Shown: positions 1-9,450, counted from the stretch's first letter. The stretch: 64,000 bases of DNA from an uncultured Bacteroidota bacterium (GCA_903882805.1 CAIRYK010000040.1:1-64000); one strand, 5' to 3'. Translations and numbers: made by a program. Notes: generated from the sequence alone by a model not told the origin.

Positions 1-264
1 TAATTTTGCAAAATCCGAAAAAAGGGTAGTAGTTTTCATATTCTTGCCAGTCCCCAAAGTTATAATTAGAGCGTCTGCGTTGTGGATTGCTTTTAATAGG
101 TCAGCTTTATTAGTTGCATCACCAAGTATTACTTTTAACGATTTTTTCTCTGCTATATCAATCTCAGATCGAGAAAGGGTGGTTAGAGAATGATTTCTAT
201 TTAATCCTCTTTTTACTGTTTCTAATCCAATTCCAGCCGAGGCTCCTATGACAGTTATATTCAT
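1..264 (-). CDS. NAD(P)-binding SDR/NmrA-like protein, 3' part beyond window
   Basis: The N-terminal 88 residues are visible and the gene runs off the left edge in frame. The start MNITVIGASAGIG carries a glycine-rich dinucleotide-binding loop (GASAGIG at residues 7-13), and a later stretch (ADALIITLGTG) fits the end of a Rossmann beta-4 strand. This is the pattern of NmrA-like or atypical SDR reductases and epimerases acting in the cytoplasm. The catalytic region is outside the window, so the substrate cannot be stated. An imperfect palindrome lies about 235 bases upstream. Family level is fairly sure; function is unknown. Confidence 0.75.
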   Translation of the reverse strand, partial: MNITVIGASAGIGLETVKRGLNRNHSLTTLSRSEIDIAEKKSLKVILGDATNKADLLKAIHNADALIITLGTGKNMKTTTLFSDFAKL

Positions 265-498
265 TTTACTTTTCTATTTATTTCGTTTTTGAGCTGATCG
301 CCAACTTGTATATATCAGTTGAAGGACAACAACCTATTAAATTTGCCCATGTTTTGTTTGTGATATCACAAATGCCATGGACTAAACGCTCCATACTTTG
401 TTCATCATTAATGCTTCATTCATCTTTACCCCTTCAAAATAATACATCTGGCTGAAAGGTTCATTTATTTTCTGACATTGCCATATTTTCAATCAATC

Positions 499-520
499 TT
501 TAGTGCTAAATAGTACTAAA
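499..520. promoter_or_regulatory. Imperfect palindrome, possible operator
   Basis: The 22 bases TTTAGTGC-TAAATA-GTACTAAA form two 8-base arms matching at 7 of 8 positions. Palindromes of this size and base composition are usual for MarR/HxlR-type winged-helix regulators, which often accompany small NAD(P)-binding proteins like the one at the left edge. No regulator gene survives next to it, so the role is inferred. Confidence 0.3.
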
Positions 521-626
521 ACGATCTCTCGAACTATACCGCCTCACATTGCCGTCAGCCAGACTAACATTTAAGAATTTGCCAGCCCATACAGCATTTG
601 TAATCGGCTTAACAATAGATATTGGA

Positions 627-690
627 AAGTACAGGGATCGAACTGAGCTTCGGGATATGAGCCCGGCGCACCCGCTGCGATTTTAGGAAA
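627..690 (-). pseudogene. Degenerate tRNA-Met-like remnant
   Basis: On the minus strand the anticodon arm CGGGCTCATATCCCG and the T-arm part TTCGATCCCTGT closely resemble the initiator tRNA-fMet at 19200-19271, in the same orientation. The acceptor and D arms no longer pair and bases are missing in the D and variable regions, so this is not a working tRNA. It may be a dead tRNA copy or an old attachment site of an integrated segment. Confidence 0.5.
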
Positions 691-693
691 TAC

Positions 694-725
694 AAAAAAG
701 GAACCCGAAATGGATTCCTTTTTTG
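694..725. terminator. Hairpin with A and T tracts, possible bidirectional terminator
   Basis: The sequence AAAAAAGGAAYCC ... GGATTCCTTTTTT folds into a short GC stem flanked by an A run and a T run, the form of a factor-independent terminator usable in both directions. No gene clearly ends here now, consistent with a decayed region. Confidence 0.45.
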
Positions 726-1202
726 CTTCGTAGGCTCGACAGGGGAAATGTCGAACCAAATATGGGATGATCTGATTGGAATTTACAAGGTGGCAAAGAA
801 ACTGGGTCTATAGAATTTTAAGACGAATCTATTTTTACTATTATGAATAACCATTTAAGGAAACGACATGCATTAAAATGTAATTGATGTAATGTAAATT
901 TTATGAGTGAATGCTACGTTGTAAATAGATTCATTTTGATGTAAATCAATAGAGCGCCTTTTAGTAGACCTTAATATCGAATTGGGCTTCACTAACTGCC
1001 AATGTTTATAAGAAAACCGCACGAAAATGCATTGATTGCCTAGATTTTTCTTCCCCTAGTTTTCAGTATTTCTTTGAATACCATATAAATTAATAAAAGT
1101 ATTTACTTTATTTTTTTTGATTGATTTTTTTTTGCGTCTGTCTACTGTGCGTTGGCTTCTGCGAATTCCAAATGCTTACTCCCGTGTGATGACTTAACTG
1201 TC

Positions 1203-1652
1203 TTACATATAAATCACCTTTACCCTAATTGACTTGTTTTCTTTTAACTCAAAACTTGCTTTTGAAAAGTTAGGTCTGTTTGTTAAACGAATTGATTGAA
1301 AATTTGAGAACCCAATACCTTCTATAGGCAAAATAAATCCTTTGTCTATTTTACCATTTTTGTTTTCATCGTGTAAAATGTTAACTGCATATTTTCCTGA
1401 TGGAATATTATTAAAAATAATTGTTGATGAACCATTCAAAATTTCGCCTATTGCTATTTTGTAATAATTTTCATAATATTCATCAGGAATTGAGCCGTCT
1501 TTATTATACAATGCGAATTGAACTACACCCTTTGCATTCCGCAAATTCTTAACCTCTATCGTTAAGGAATAAGTATCTGCATTGGGATTGGCAAATGAAT
1601 AGAGTTTAAGTGATAATGCAAATGATATTAGTGTTATGATTGCTATTTTCAT
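1203..1652 (-). CDS. Secreted DUF2141 protein
   Basis: A 149-residue protein with an N-terminal signal peptide (hydrophobic segment up to about residue 21), then a beta-rich domain. The stretch LHDENKNGKIDKGF followed by EGIGFSN is the hallmark of the DUF2141 family of exported Bacteroidetes proteins. It is the last gene of the efflux operon and its ATG overlaps the stop of the RND pump gene by four bases, so the two are translationally coupled. The family has no settled function; the context suggests a periplasmic accessory to the pump. The family call is good, the role a guess. Confidence 0.8.
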   Translation of the reverse strand: MKIAIITLISFALSLKLYSFANPNADTYSLTIEVKNLRNAKGVVQFALYNKDGSIPDEYYENYYKIAIGEILNGSSTIIFNNIPSGKYAVNILHDENKNGKIDKGFILPIEGIGFSNFQSIRLTNRPNFSKASFELKENKSIRVKVIYM

Positions 1653-4600
1653 TTAAATTTTTTTTTACGATTTATTTTTTCTTTCGCTGTGTCAACTAAA
1701 AAATAAACCATTGGAACTAAAAACACGGTCAAAATTAATGAAGAAAGAAGCCCACCTATGATTACCCAAGCAAGACCGTTTTTCCATTCTGCGGCTGTTC
1801 CTGTTGCCATTGCAATAGGGAGCATACCGACAACCATTGAAATTGTTGTCATTAGAATGGGTCTCATGCGACCTTTTCCGGCAATTATCAGAGCTTCCTT
1901 AAAGTGTTTGCCTTCTGCTTTCAATTGATTGGTAAAATCCACAATTAGAATAGCATTTTTTACTACTAAACCCATTAGCATTATTAGACCAAGCAAGGCG
2001 AATAAACTCAAATTGCTTAGGGACAAATTCAATGCAAGGAATGCACCAATTGCCGCTACTGGAATAGAAAACAAAACTACAAATGGATAAACAAAACTAT
2101 CATAGAGTGCCACCATAATCAGGTAAATCAGCAAAAAAGAAATCAGCAACACGGAACCTAAAGCTCCAAAACTATCGTTCTGTCTTTTGATGTCGCTACC
2201 CCAGGTCATTTGTATTCCACTAGGTAGTGGATTATCCTTGAGATAGGCTACTACATCATCTGCTACAGTCCCTGAAGGTCTTCCCAATGCGTCAGAAGTT
2301 AGTGTAACTGCTGGTTGGCGGTCTTTCCTTTCTAAAAGAGATGGAGAATTGTCTTGCTCAACATTTGCAAATTGTGAAACTTCCACAGGCAGCCCCATAG
2401 GATTGATAATGGAAAGTTGATGAACATCGTCAAAATTTTGTCGAGAAAATTTATCTAACCAAATTCTTACGGGATATTCTATGCCATTTTCTGTTAATGT
2501 TGCATCGTCATTACCAGTAAAAGCTGTTCTTAGGTTCGTTCCTACATAAGCAGTTGTTAAGCCCAATCGTTGCATTTTATCCTTGTCGGGAATTATTTTG
2601 TATTCCGGACTGCCAGCTTCTACAGATAGACGAACATTATCAGCACCTGGTATTTTTTCAACTATGGTTTTTAGTTCTTCACCGGTTTTCATCACCAAGT
2701 TCAAATTACTTCCGCTTAATGTAATTTCTATGGGTGCTGATCGAGGAATCAAACCTAAAGCGGCCATGGAATAATTTATACTCGGAAATTTCGACTTTAA
2801 GTCGTCCCTTAGTTTTTTCATAAATGTTTCTGTCGGCACATTTTTGAGTTCTTTTTTGGACTTTAATTGAATGGTAAATTCTGTTTTATTTGCAGAACCT
2901 ACACCCAAACTTCCTATTCCTGTGCTTGGTCCACCAATGTTGCTGAATACCGTTGCTACTTCGGGTTGTTGAATAATGTATGTTTCAATTTTTTGAGCAA
3001 TATTATTGTTTCGCTGAATAGAAGTTGATTTGTCAAATTCCAATGCTATTTTGAATTTTCCCTGGTCGCCTGTTGAGATCAGTTCTTTTCCAATAATTCC
3101 TTGCTTCATAATTCCTAACGTAATTACAAAAAGCAACAAAACAACTCCTGTAAAAATGAGTTTATGACTCAAAACCCATTCTAATTGCCTGCCGTACCAA
3201 TTGGTGAAAGTTTCTAATTGATGCTCAAACCCAAGCAAGAAACGATTGAAAATGTTAGTTGGCTGTAAATCTTCCTTCTTACCAATACGCGATGCCAGCC
3301 AAGGTGTAAGCGTAAAACCTACCAATAAACTGGTAAGAGTAGAAGTCACTACAACTACTGAAAACTGTTTGAGCATGTCGGCAACAAACACTTGCAAAAA
3401 AAGAATTGGCAAAAACACGACAACATCAACCAATGTGATAGATATTGCAGCGTAGCCTATTTCTGTTCGTCCATCCATGGCTGCAACTCGTTTGTCTTTT
3501 CCTTTGTCTAAGTGCTTTTGAATGTTCTCCAATACTACCACTGCATCATCCACCAAAATGCCTATGATTAATGACATTGCAAGCAAGGTCATAAGGTTGA
3601 GCGTGTAACCCAGCAGCCACATCACTGCAAATGCTGTAACTAAAGAAGTTGGGATGGCTACAATTACAATTAAAGAATTTCTGAAACTTCTTAGAAATAA
3701 AAGCATTACCAACGAAACCAATAAAACTGCTAATATCAAATCAAATACGACAGAATCTACTGCAGCAATGGTGTTGTCTGTGCTATCGTCTGCTATTATA
3801 AATTTCACACCAGATATAGAATTTTGCTGTTCGATGTATTTAAATCTTTCTCTAACTAATTTTGAAACATCAACGGCATTAGCATCACCTTGTTTTTTCA
3901 GCATTAAACCAATGCCGTTTTTGCCATTATAGCGACTAATAGATGTTGTTTCTTTTATGCCATCAATAACCTCTGCTACATCTTTCACATAAACTGGACT
4001 GCCTAAAACAGGCATTCCCACCTGAACATTTTTAATGTCGTCTAATGATTTGAATTTTCCAGTTAAACGAACTGAATTATTTTCGTTTTCAGTTTGTACT
4101 TTGCCGGCAGGTAAATCTATGCCTGATCGATTAATGGCTTCAACAACCTGAACCATTGAAATTTTGTATATTTTCAGTTTGTCCTGACTAATTTTCACTT
4201 GAACTTCTCTTTCTTCTCCTCCTAATATTGTGATCTCCGCAACGCCCTTTATTTGTTGGATTTGTGGCAGATAATCATCTTTTAATTTTTGATAAAACTC
4301 TGTGGCAGACAAATTACTTGTTGCACTTATAGACATTATCGGCAAATCATTTGGGGAAACTTTACTCATCACAGAGCTTAAAATGTCCTGTGGTAGATCT
4401 TTGCGAATGTTATCAATGTAGCGTTGGGCATCTTGCATTGTTTTATCTAAATCCGTGCCGTATTTCAGATTTGCAATGATGATAGATGCATTAGGTAGTG
4501 ATTTTGTTACCAGGTAATCAACCCCTTCCAAGTTGGATAATGCATCTTCTATTTTTCGTGAAACTGATGTTTCTACTTCATTGGGTTCGGCACCTGGATA

Positions 4601-4750
4601 TACTGTTTTAATTACCACTACTGGTTGATTAAAGTCAGGCATTAATTCGTAACTCAGATTTTTATATCCTATAAAACCCAACAAAGTAAATACGCTGAAC
4701 AGAACTATTATCAGCGACGGACGTTTAATTGAAATTTCTGTAATATTCAT
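1649..4750 (-). CDS. RND-type efflux pump permease, inner-membrane subunit (AcrB-like)
   Basis: At 1033 residues this has the normal length of a hydrophobe/amphiphile efflux (HAE) RND pump. It starts with the usual TM1 region, has two large periplasmic loops and two sets of TM helices. The proton-relay aspartate pair is present in TM4 (GILVDDAVVVLENI, Asp401-Asp402), which favours a proton-driven drug or solvent exporter rather than the CusA metal branch. It should form a trimer that hands substrate to the adaptor and TolC-like channel encoded just upstream. It lies 14 bases after the adaptor gene and overlaps the DUF2141 gene. Substrate unknown. Confidence 0.93.
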   Translation of the reverse strand: MNITEISIKRPSLIIVLFSVFTLLGFIGYKNLSYELMPDFNQPVVVIKTVYPGAEPNEVETSVSRKIEDALSNLEGVDYLVTKSLPNASIIIANLKYGTDLDKTMQDAQRYIDNIRKDLPQDILSSVMSKVSPNDLPIMSISATSNLSATEFYQKLKDDYLPQIQQIKGVAEITILGGEEREVQVKISQDKLKIYKISMVQVVEAINRSGIDLPAGKVQTENENNSVRLTGKFKSLDDIKNVQVGMPVLGSPVYVKDVAEVIDGIKETTSISRYNGKNGIGLMLKKQGDANAVDVSKLVRERFKYIEQQNSISGVKFIIADDSTDNTIAAVDSVVFDLILAVLLVSLVMLLFLRSFRNSLIVIVAIPTSLVTAFAVMWLLGYTLNLMTLLAMSLIIGILVDDAVVVLENIQKHLDKGKDKRVAAMDGRTEIGYAAISITLVDVVVFLPILFLQVFVADMLKQFSVVVVTSTLTSLLVGFTLTPWLASRIGKKEDLQPTNIFNRFLLGFEHQLETFTNWYGRQLEWVLSHKLIFTGVVLLLFVITLGIMKQGIIGKELISTGDQGKFKIALEFDKSTSIQRNNNIAQKIETYIIQQPEVATVFSNIGGPSTGIGSLGVGSANKTEFTIQLKSKKELKNVPTETFMKKLRDDLKSKFPSINYSMAALGLIPRSAPIEITLSGSNLNLVMKTGEELKTIVEKIPGADNVRLSVEAGSPEYKIIPDKDKMQRLGLTTAYVGTNLRTAFTGNDDATLTENGIEYPVRIWLDKFSRQNFDDVHQLSIINPMGLPVEVSQFANVEQDNSPSLLERKDRQPAVTLTSDALGRPSGTVADDVVAYLKDNPLPSGIQMTWGSDIKRQNDSFGALGSVLLISFLLIYLIMVALYDSFVYPFVVLFSIPVAAIGAFLALNLSLSNLSLFALLGLIMLMGLVVKNAILIVDFTNQLKAEGKHFKEALIIAGKGRMRPILMTTISMVVGMLPIAMATGTAAEWKNGLAWVIIGGLLSSLILTVFLVPMVYFLVDTAKEKINRKKKFK

Positions 4751-4764
4751 TTTTTACTTTGATT

Positions 4765-5835
4765 TTATTTAACTGATACACTTGCACCGTCAAAAAGATT
4801 TATAAATCCATCTGTGACAATTACATCACCTTCATTTAGTCCGCTTAATACAACTACTTTATTCTGTATCCTTTTCGAAATAGTGATACTATACAATATA
4901 GACTTGCCGTTTTTAATCAAATAGATTTGTGGTTGATCTGCCGATCCTACTATTGCTGATGCAGGGATAATTATGCCCTTTTCCTGGGTTGTATTTTTCA
5001 AATTCACTTTACCAAACATCCCTGATTTTATTTTCAAATTTGGTGTATTATTTACCGTAAACTGAATTTGAAAGCTATTACCCATATTTGCTTTACTGCC
5101 TATCATGGTTGCCTTTCCGGTTAACAGGATATCAGAATAAGCGTCTACTATTAGAGAATAGCTTTGGTTTATTTTGAATTTGCTCAACTCATTTTCGGGA
5201 ACGTTTACTGTGAATTTTAAAATTTTGATGTCCGTGATTTGGAGTAATGGAACCCCGGGAGCAGCGAATGCTCCCTCTTCACTTAATTTTGCAGTAACTA
5301 CACCGTCAAAAGGTGCTTTAACAGCGGTTTTGTTTATTTGTTCAAGCAATGTGGCTCTTTGCACTTTTGCAGATCTTAACCCTAATTCTGTTTTCTCTAA
5401 CTGAACACCTTGTATGGCATCGGCTTTAGCCAAAATCGTATATCGATTTAAATCAGCCTCCAAGCCTTCAATTTGCACTTCAATAGTTTGTAGTTGCAGT
5501 TTCAATAGTGAATTATCTAACCGCACTAATGATTGCCCTTTGTTTACCACACTTCCTACATCTACTAATACCTCTTTTATTTTTCCCTGTAACTCTGCAC
5601 TTATTTTCGTTTCCTTGTTAGGTTCAAATGTTCCTGAATAAGCAGATTCAAAATTCACATTTTCAATTTGCAGCGTGTCCGCCTGAACATTGATAGCTTG
5701 TGCTTTATCGTAATGGTAAACTTTGCTTTGCGTAATTTCTTTGTTGTTTTTTAATTTGATGACTATCAAGGCAATGAATGCCAGTGGTATTATAAAGTAT
5801 AGTGATTTCCTGAGGATCGATGCTTTCGTATTCAT
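4765..5835 (-). CDS. RND efflux periplasmic adaptor (membrane fusion protein)
   Basis: 356 residues with an N-terminal membrane anchor (about residues 11-27) and the adaptor layout: a lipoyl-type half motif around GKIKEVLVDVGSVVNKGQ, a coiled-coil hairpin, the second lipoyl half (APFDGVVTAKLSEEGAF), a beta-barrel, and a membrane-proximal domain. It bridges the pump and the outer-membrane channel in the periplasm. It sits between their genes, eight bases from one and 14 from the other, as in mexAB-oprM-type operons. Subunit assignment is firm. Confidence 0.92.
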   Translation of the reverse strand: MNTKASILRKSLYFIIPLAFIALIVIKLKNNKEITQSKVYHYDKAQAINVQADTLQIENVNFESAYSGTFEPNKETKISAELQGKIKEVLVDVGSVVNKGQSLVRLDNSLLKLQLQTIEVQIEGLEADLNRYTILAKADAIQGVQLEKTELGLRSAKVQRATLLEQINKTAVKAPFDGVVTAKLSEEGAFAAPGVPLLQITDIKILKFTVNVPENELSKFKINQSYSLIVDAYSDILLTGKATMIGSKANMGNSFQIQFTVNNTPNLKIKSGMFGKVNLKNTTQEKGIIIPASAIVGSADQPQIYLIKNGKSILYSITISKRIQNKVVVLSGLNEGDVIVTDGFINLFDGASVSVK

Positions 5836-5843
5836 TGTAATAT

Positions 5844-7178
5844 TTATTTAGATGTTGAAATATTTCCAGTTATTTTTTTAAGTTCTAAATCTGCCTTTAG
5901 ATAATCAATTACTGCTGATAAGTAGGTTTGTTGAGCCTCTCTCAATGCATTATTTGCAAGTACAATGTCTGTTAAGCTTGCCACTCCTTCTTTTTGTTGA
6001 AGTGCCGTTTGTTCATATATTATTTGAGCCAGCTTGATTTGTTCTAAAGTAGTAGCAACTGATTTTTGGGCAACCAAGGTTTGCAGTTTTGCGTTTTCAA
6101 CCTGCATATGATTTTGTTCGGTAAGTATGCGAGATTGAAGTTCACTGTTTTGAACTTCAAGTTTTTTCTGACTGATTTTCCGCTGTGTAACAGTTCCGTT
6201 GAACAATGGATAGGATAATAGAATTCCTGCAAAGCCAATGGGATAGAAATTCAAAAAGGAGTTTGGCAGTCCATTATATCCAAATCCGGTAGTGCCATAA
6301 GTGCCGATAAGATTAAGCGAAGGCAAAAACCTTGATTTGTTTAGTGTACTTAATTCACTTGACAATAATTGGTTTTGCGCCTTTAATATTCGTATGTCCA
6401 AAATGGACGAAGGTGTATATTCATTTGTGTTTTGATATTGAATGTCCGCTTCAATTTGTAGTTTTTGCTCAATGGAAACACCCACTGCAAATTTCAAAGC
6501 ATTTAGAACTTGTTCATATTTACTTGCTATATTCTCCTTTTGTGTGGCTAGTTGTGCTACTTGCAATTTCACCTTGCTTACATCTTTTCCTTTAGCAAGC
6601 AATTGTTCATGGAGTAGTTGAATGTTTTTTAATAGCCTTTCAGCATTTATAAGGTTACTGTCAATAAAAGCCATTTGATGTTGCAAAATTTGAGCATTGT
6701 AGTACAGGTTGGAAATTTCAAAATAGATTTGTTCTTCCGTCTTTTGGTATTGCAATTCTGTTATTTCCGATAAGATTTTTGTGGTTTGAATGGCTCCGTA
6801 AACTTGCGGATTGTACACTGGCATTGACAACTGTAAATTGGCGTTGATGTTGTGCGGAACACCAAATTGAGCTTCTTTAAACTGTCCTTCAGGTGCTGTT
6901 GGGCTAAATGTTGATAGAGGCATTAACTGATAGGGAAGGTTTGTGAAATACTTGTAGTCGGCATTCACAGTTACCTTCGGAACTAAATTGGCTTTTGCTT
7001 CTTTCGCTTTTTGCGCACCAATGGCAATACTATTTCTACTCATTTGCAGGCTTTTATTTCGAACCTGTGCCGTATCAATACACTGCTGCAATGTCCATAC
7101 CTGGGCTTGCGCCCTATAAACTCCTATTAAAAACAACAGCAGTAGCAATGCCTGTTTGTGAATGTTTACTAACTTCAT
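5844..7178 (-). CDS. TolC-family outer-membrane efflux channel
   Basis: 444 residues with a signal peptide ending near AQAQ (about residue 26) and two homologous halves rich in Gln, Asn and Leu that are typical of the TolC coiled-coil barrel. Segments such as LQQCIDTAQVRNKSLQ near the N-terminus match the family start. It should be the outer-membrane exit duct of the tripartite pump made by the two following genes. The spacing (8 and 13 bases to its neighbours) supports a single transcript. Confidence 0.9.
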   Translation of the reverse strand: MKLVNIHKQALLLLLFLIGVYRAQAQVWTLQQCIDTAQVRNKSLQMSRNSIAIGAQKAKEAKANLVPKVTVNADYKYFTNLPYQLMPLSTFSPTAPEGQFKEAQFGVPHNINANLQLSMPVYNPQVYGAIQTTKILSEITELQYQKTEEQIYFEISNLYYNAQILQHQMAFIDSNLINAERLLKNIQLLHEQLLAKGKDVSKVKLQVAQLATQKENIASKYEQVLNALKFAVGVSIEQKLQIEADIQYQNTNEYTPSSILDIRILKAQNQLLSSELSTLNKSRFLPSLNLIGTYGTTGFGYNGLPNSFLNFYPIGFAGILLSYPLFNGTVTQRKISQKKLEVQNSELQSRILTEQNHMQVENAKLQTLVAQKSVATTLEQIKLAQIIYEQTALQQKEGVASLTDIVLANNALREAQQTYLSAVIDYLKADLELKKITGNISTSK

Positions 7179-7191
7179 TAGTCAATTTTTT

Positions 7192-7479
7192 TTACTTAAT
7201 GAGCAATAATTGGCTTTCAGTAGTTCCTTCTACCCAATGTTTTACCATTGGTTCAATGTTTACATAGTCTCCCGGCATTAGTGTAACTTTTAAGCCATTT
7301 TCATTTTCAAAAATCACATCTCCTTCTATACATATCAGAAGTGCTGGTATTTTAGTTATGTGTTCTTTTAGTATCCCGCCTCGCAAAATTTGTATGGCGG
7401 TTGCATTGCCCAGATCACTTTTAAATAGAGCAATTGCTGAAACTGGTTTTTCCTGTGTATGTAGTTCTTTTATGTTCAT
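7192..7479 (-). CDS. Small cupin-domain protein
   Basis: 95 residues forming one cupin beta-barrel; the second half (PGDYVNIEPMVKHWVEG) has the conserved Gly-Asp and His pattern of cupin motif 1/2 ends. The first metal-binding motif is weak, so binding of a metal is not certain. It overlaps the preceding lipoprotein gene by four bases and lies inside the efflux operon. It could sense or bind a small ligand related to the exported compound, but that is inference. Confidence 0.7.
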   Translation of the reverse strand: MNIKELHTQEKPVSAIALFKSDLGNATAIQILRGGILKEHITKIPALLICIEGDVIFENENGLKVTLMPGDYVNIEPMVKHWVEGTTESQLLLIK

Positions 7480-7937
7480 TGGAAATATTGATTAAATGTT
7501 GTGAATGAAATTTGGATGTTGTCAAATTGCTTTAATGCTTCGGTGTCGTCTTTAGCTGCTGAAAGTTCATTTACCATATCAATGTAGGGCAACAGCCATT
7601 TGTGTAGCTCATCGTGGGCCTGGCCTTCCATTGTACAATTTGAAGTAAGTAATTCGATATTAGATTGCAATTTTTCGGCTAGTGATTTGTAGTCTTTTTG
7701 TTGAGCTTTAGAGAAAGAAATGACATCATTTTCCATATTACGGATATGAGTTATCATATTTGCATCAACCTTCCATTTTTCTCCATTGTTAAGTTCTATG
7801 GTTTGTATTTCAGCGTTATGCTGATGTTCTTCGTGAGTAGCGGGTTCGGTTTGTTCGCTTGATTTTTCGTTTGGAGTATTACCACAACTGAAAAGAAAAA
7901 AACTGAGTGCTGAAAGTATAATTGTTATCTTCTTCAT
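7476..7937 (-). CDS. Putative lipoprotein of unknown function
   Basis: 153 residues with a lipoprotein signal peptide (hydrophobic start, lipobox LFSC with Cys at about residue 18). A polar linker rich in Glu, Thr and His (residues about 22-45, including HEEHQHN) precedes a mostly helical domain. The His-rich patch could bind a metal. The start overlaps the upstream membrane-protein gene and the end overlaps the cupin gene, so it is an integral part of the operon. I do not recognise the family. Confidence 0.7.
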   Translation of the reverse strand: MKKITIILSALSFFLFSCGNTPNEKSSEQTEPATHEEHQHNAEIQTIELNNGEKWKVDANMITHIRNMENDVISFSKAQQKDYKSLAEKLQSNIELLTSNCTMEGQAHDELHKWLLPYIDMVNELSAAKDDTEALKQFDNIQISFTTFNQYFQ

Positions 7938-8323
7938 GATTTCTTTTTTGTTATTGTGAAATGAGCAATGATTGCAAATAGAAGGGTCACAGAAATTCTA
8001 AACACCATCGCTTTGATTGTTTTTGCTTCGTATATACCACCAGAATTGGCGTGAAATAGAAGCCCGACAATAGCCGATACTAGAATAAGCGTTGAGACTC
8101 CTAAGAGTGTCGCTGTCCATTTTTTGCCTTTGACATACCCATACGCAGCGAATATATATATAATACTACTGATGAAATTAGACCAAACTACAAACAAAAC
8201 GTAATTGCCTTCTTTGGCTCTAATACCAAACAAATCAAATATTACAGATGTGCTTAAGAAAAAAGTAAGCAATCCAAACCCTGCTAGGATTACTGCTAAT
8301 ATGTATGGAATGTGTTTTTTCAC
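7934..8323 (-). CDS. Small four-helix membrane protein
   Basis: 129 residues with four predicted TM segments (about residues 7-29, 41-62, 70-90 and 105-124) and basic ends. It resembles small uncharacterised DoxX-like or DUF-type Bacteroidetes inner-membrane proteins, but no diagnostic motif is visible. It overlaps the lipoprotein gene by four bases and follows the TetR gene after a 91-base gap, the widest gap within the operon. Confidence 0.7.
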   Translation of the reverse strand: MKKHIPYILAVILAGFGLLTFFLSTSVIFDLFGIRAKEGNYVLFVVWSNFISSIIYIFAAYGYVKGKKWTATLLGVSTLILVSAIVGLLFHANSGGIYEAKTIKAMVFRISVTLLFAIIAHFTITKKKS

Positions 8324-8414
8324 TTTCTATAGTTTTACTATTTCTACAGTTTAATGCATTGTATAGAATTACCGAACCTAAAATATAGGCGCTGCATTTT
8401 TTTTGCAGTTTATT

Positions 8415-9008
8415 CTATTGCTTGTTTCTTATCAATGTCAATACTGATTGTATCATTTTGTCCCCATTTGTCTTTATGTCAAATTGAAAACTTGCAACAC
8501 GCCATTTGAACATTTGAAGGCGAAAAGTTCCCATTACAATATGTATCAACTCATCGGAAGTTATTTCATTAGTAAATGCTTTCTTTACTTGCCCTTCCAA
8601 TATTATGGGCATCAGGTGCTTCATCTTTACACCCATTATTTCCAATATTGTTTCATTGATCCGTTGGCTTTCTTCCATTAGTCCGTCAGAAAATACAGCA
8701 ACTACATAGTGAGGGTTCTTTTCAAAAAAAGAAAATTGGCTCTGAAAAAGGGTTACAAACTTTTCTTCTGGCGTTTGTTCAGCAGAAATTGCCTTAGTGT
8801 ATCGCTCATCCATATTCTTGGCAAGATATTTAAGCAATGCAATGATGATTTCTTCCTTGCCCGTAAAATGCCTGTATATGGCACTTTCTGAGAATTTCAT
8901 TTCTTTAGCCAGGTTCTTTATTGTCAAACCACTAATACCTGAAGCGGTTAGTATCTTACCCGCTGCTCCTATAATTTCAAGTTGCCTGTCTGAAATTGTT
9001 GTTGTCAT
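8415..9008 (-). CDS. TetR/AcrR-family transcriptional repressor
   Basis: 197 residues. Residues about 9-55 form the TetR helix-turn-helix: the stretch around SGLTIKNLAKEMKFSESAIYRHF is the classic recognition region. The rest is a helical ligand-binding and dimerisation domain. It is the second gene of the efflux operon, and a perfect palindrome overlaps the operon promoter (9451-9466). The simplest model is that it represses its own operon until a pump substrate binds, like AcrR, NfxB or MexZ systems. Family is firm; ligand unknown. Confidence 0.92.
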   Translation of the reverse strand: MTTTISDRQLEIIGAAGKILTASGISGLTIKNLAKEMKFSESAIYRHFTGKEEIIIALLKYLAKNMDERYTKAISAEQTPEEKFVTLFQSQFSFFEKNPHYVVAVFSDGLMEESQRINETILEIMGVKMKHLMPIILEGQVKKAFTNEITSDELIHIVMGTFRLQMFKWRVASFQFDIKTNGDKMIQSVLTLIRNKQ

Positions 9009-9020
9009 TTTTTATTTATT

Positions 9021-9431
9021 TTAAGCAGTTATTTGTTTCATTTTGAAGAAAGACACACCCAACCAAATAACGGAAGTAGTCATTGCTATTGCTCCTATTA
9101 GGACTAAGGCAGGAGGTAATCCTAAATACACTTCAGTCAATATCCCAATTGGCATTAGTATACCCGTCAAAGACAACCAAGAGATTATCTTTACATTTCG
9201 GATATGCGCTTTAAAATGTAGAAGTAAGTATCCTACAAGAATATTTAGAAACGCGAAAAGGTTCCCATGTACATGCGCTAGTCTTGTTTCAAAATGTTTG
9301 CCAATACTATATGAATTTGCCCATTCCTCTTTGCCTGGCGCAAAGTCTCTAAGGTATATGAGCAGAAATCCATACGCCATGAAAAATCCCATTGTCAAGA
9401 ATCCTATTGCAATATTGTTCTTCCCTTCCAT
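9021..9431 (-). CDS. Membrane protein of unknown function, first gene of efflux operon
   Basis: 136 residues starting at MEGKNNIAIG. An in-frame start further upstream at 9482 was rejected because it would place the promoter box and the palindrome inside the coding region. Four TM segments are visible (about residues 8-26, 55-75, 82-103 and 108-128), with charged loops between the first two and a conserved-looking HVHGNLFAFLN stretch at the start of TM2. No catalytic motif is recognised. It sits 12 bases before the TetR gene. Confidence 0.7.
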   Translation of the reverse strand: MEGKNNIAIGFLTMGFFMAYGFLLIYLRDFAPGKEEWANSYSIGKHFETRLAHVHGNLFAFLNILVGYLLLHFKAHIRNVKIISWLSLTGILMPIGILTEVYLGLPPALVLIGAIAMTTSVIWLGVSFFKMKQITA

Positions 9432-9450
9432 TTTGCGTTTACTTTTATGT

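Larger units (their letters stand above)
265..1202. other. Gene-poor decayed stretch
   Basis: About 940 bases without a convincing gene. It contains an imperfect palindrome (499-520), a degenerate tRNA-Met-like sequence (about 627-690) and a short hairpin with A/T runs (about 694-725). Every reading frame is broken by stops; the longest open frame (571-759, minus) overlaps the tRNA-like sequence and is not believed. The stretch looks like debris at the edge of an inserted segment. Confidence 0.6.

Noticed and set aside
571-759. 62-residue open frame on the minus strand
   Set aside because: It overlaps the tRNA-Met-like remnant and the hairpin; its residues are a translation of those RNA-like sequences.
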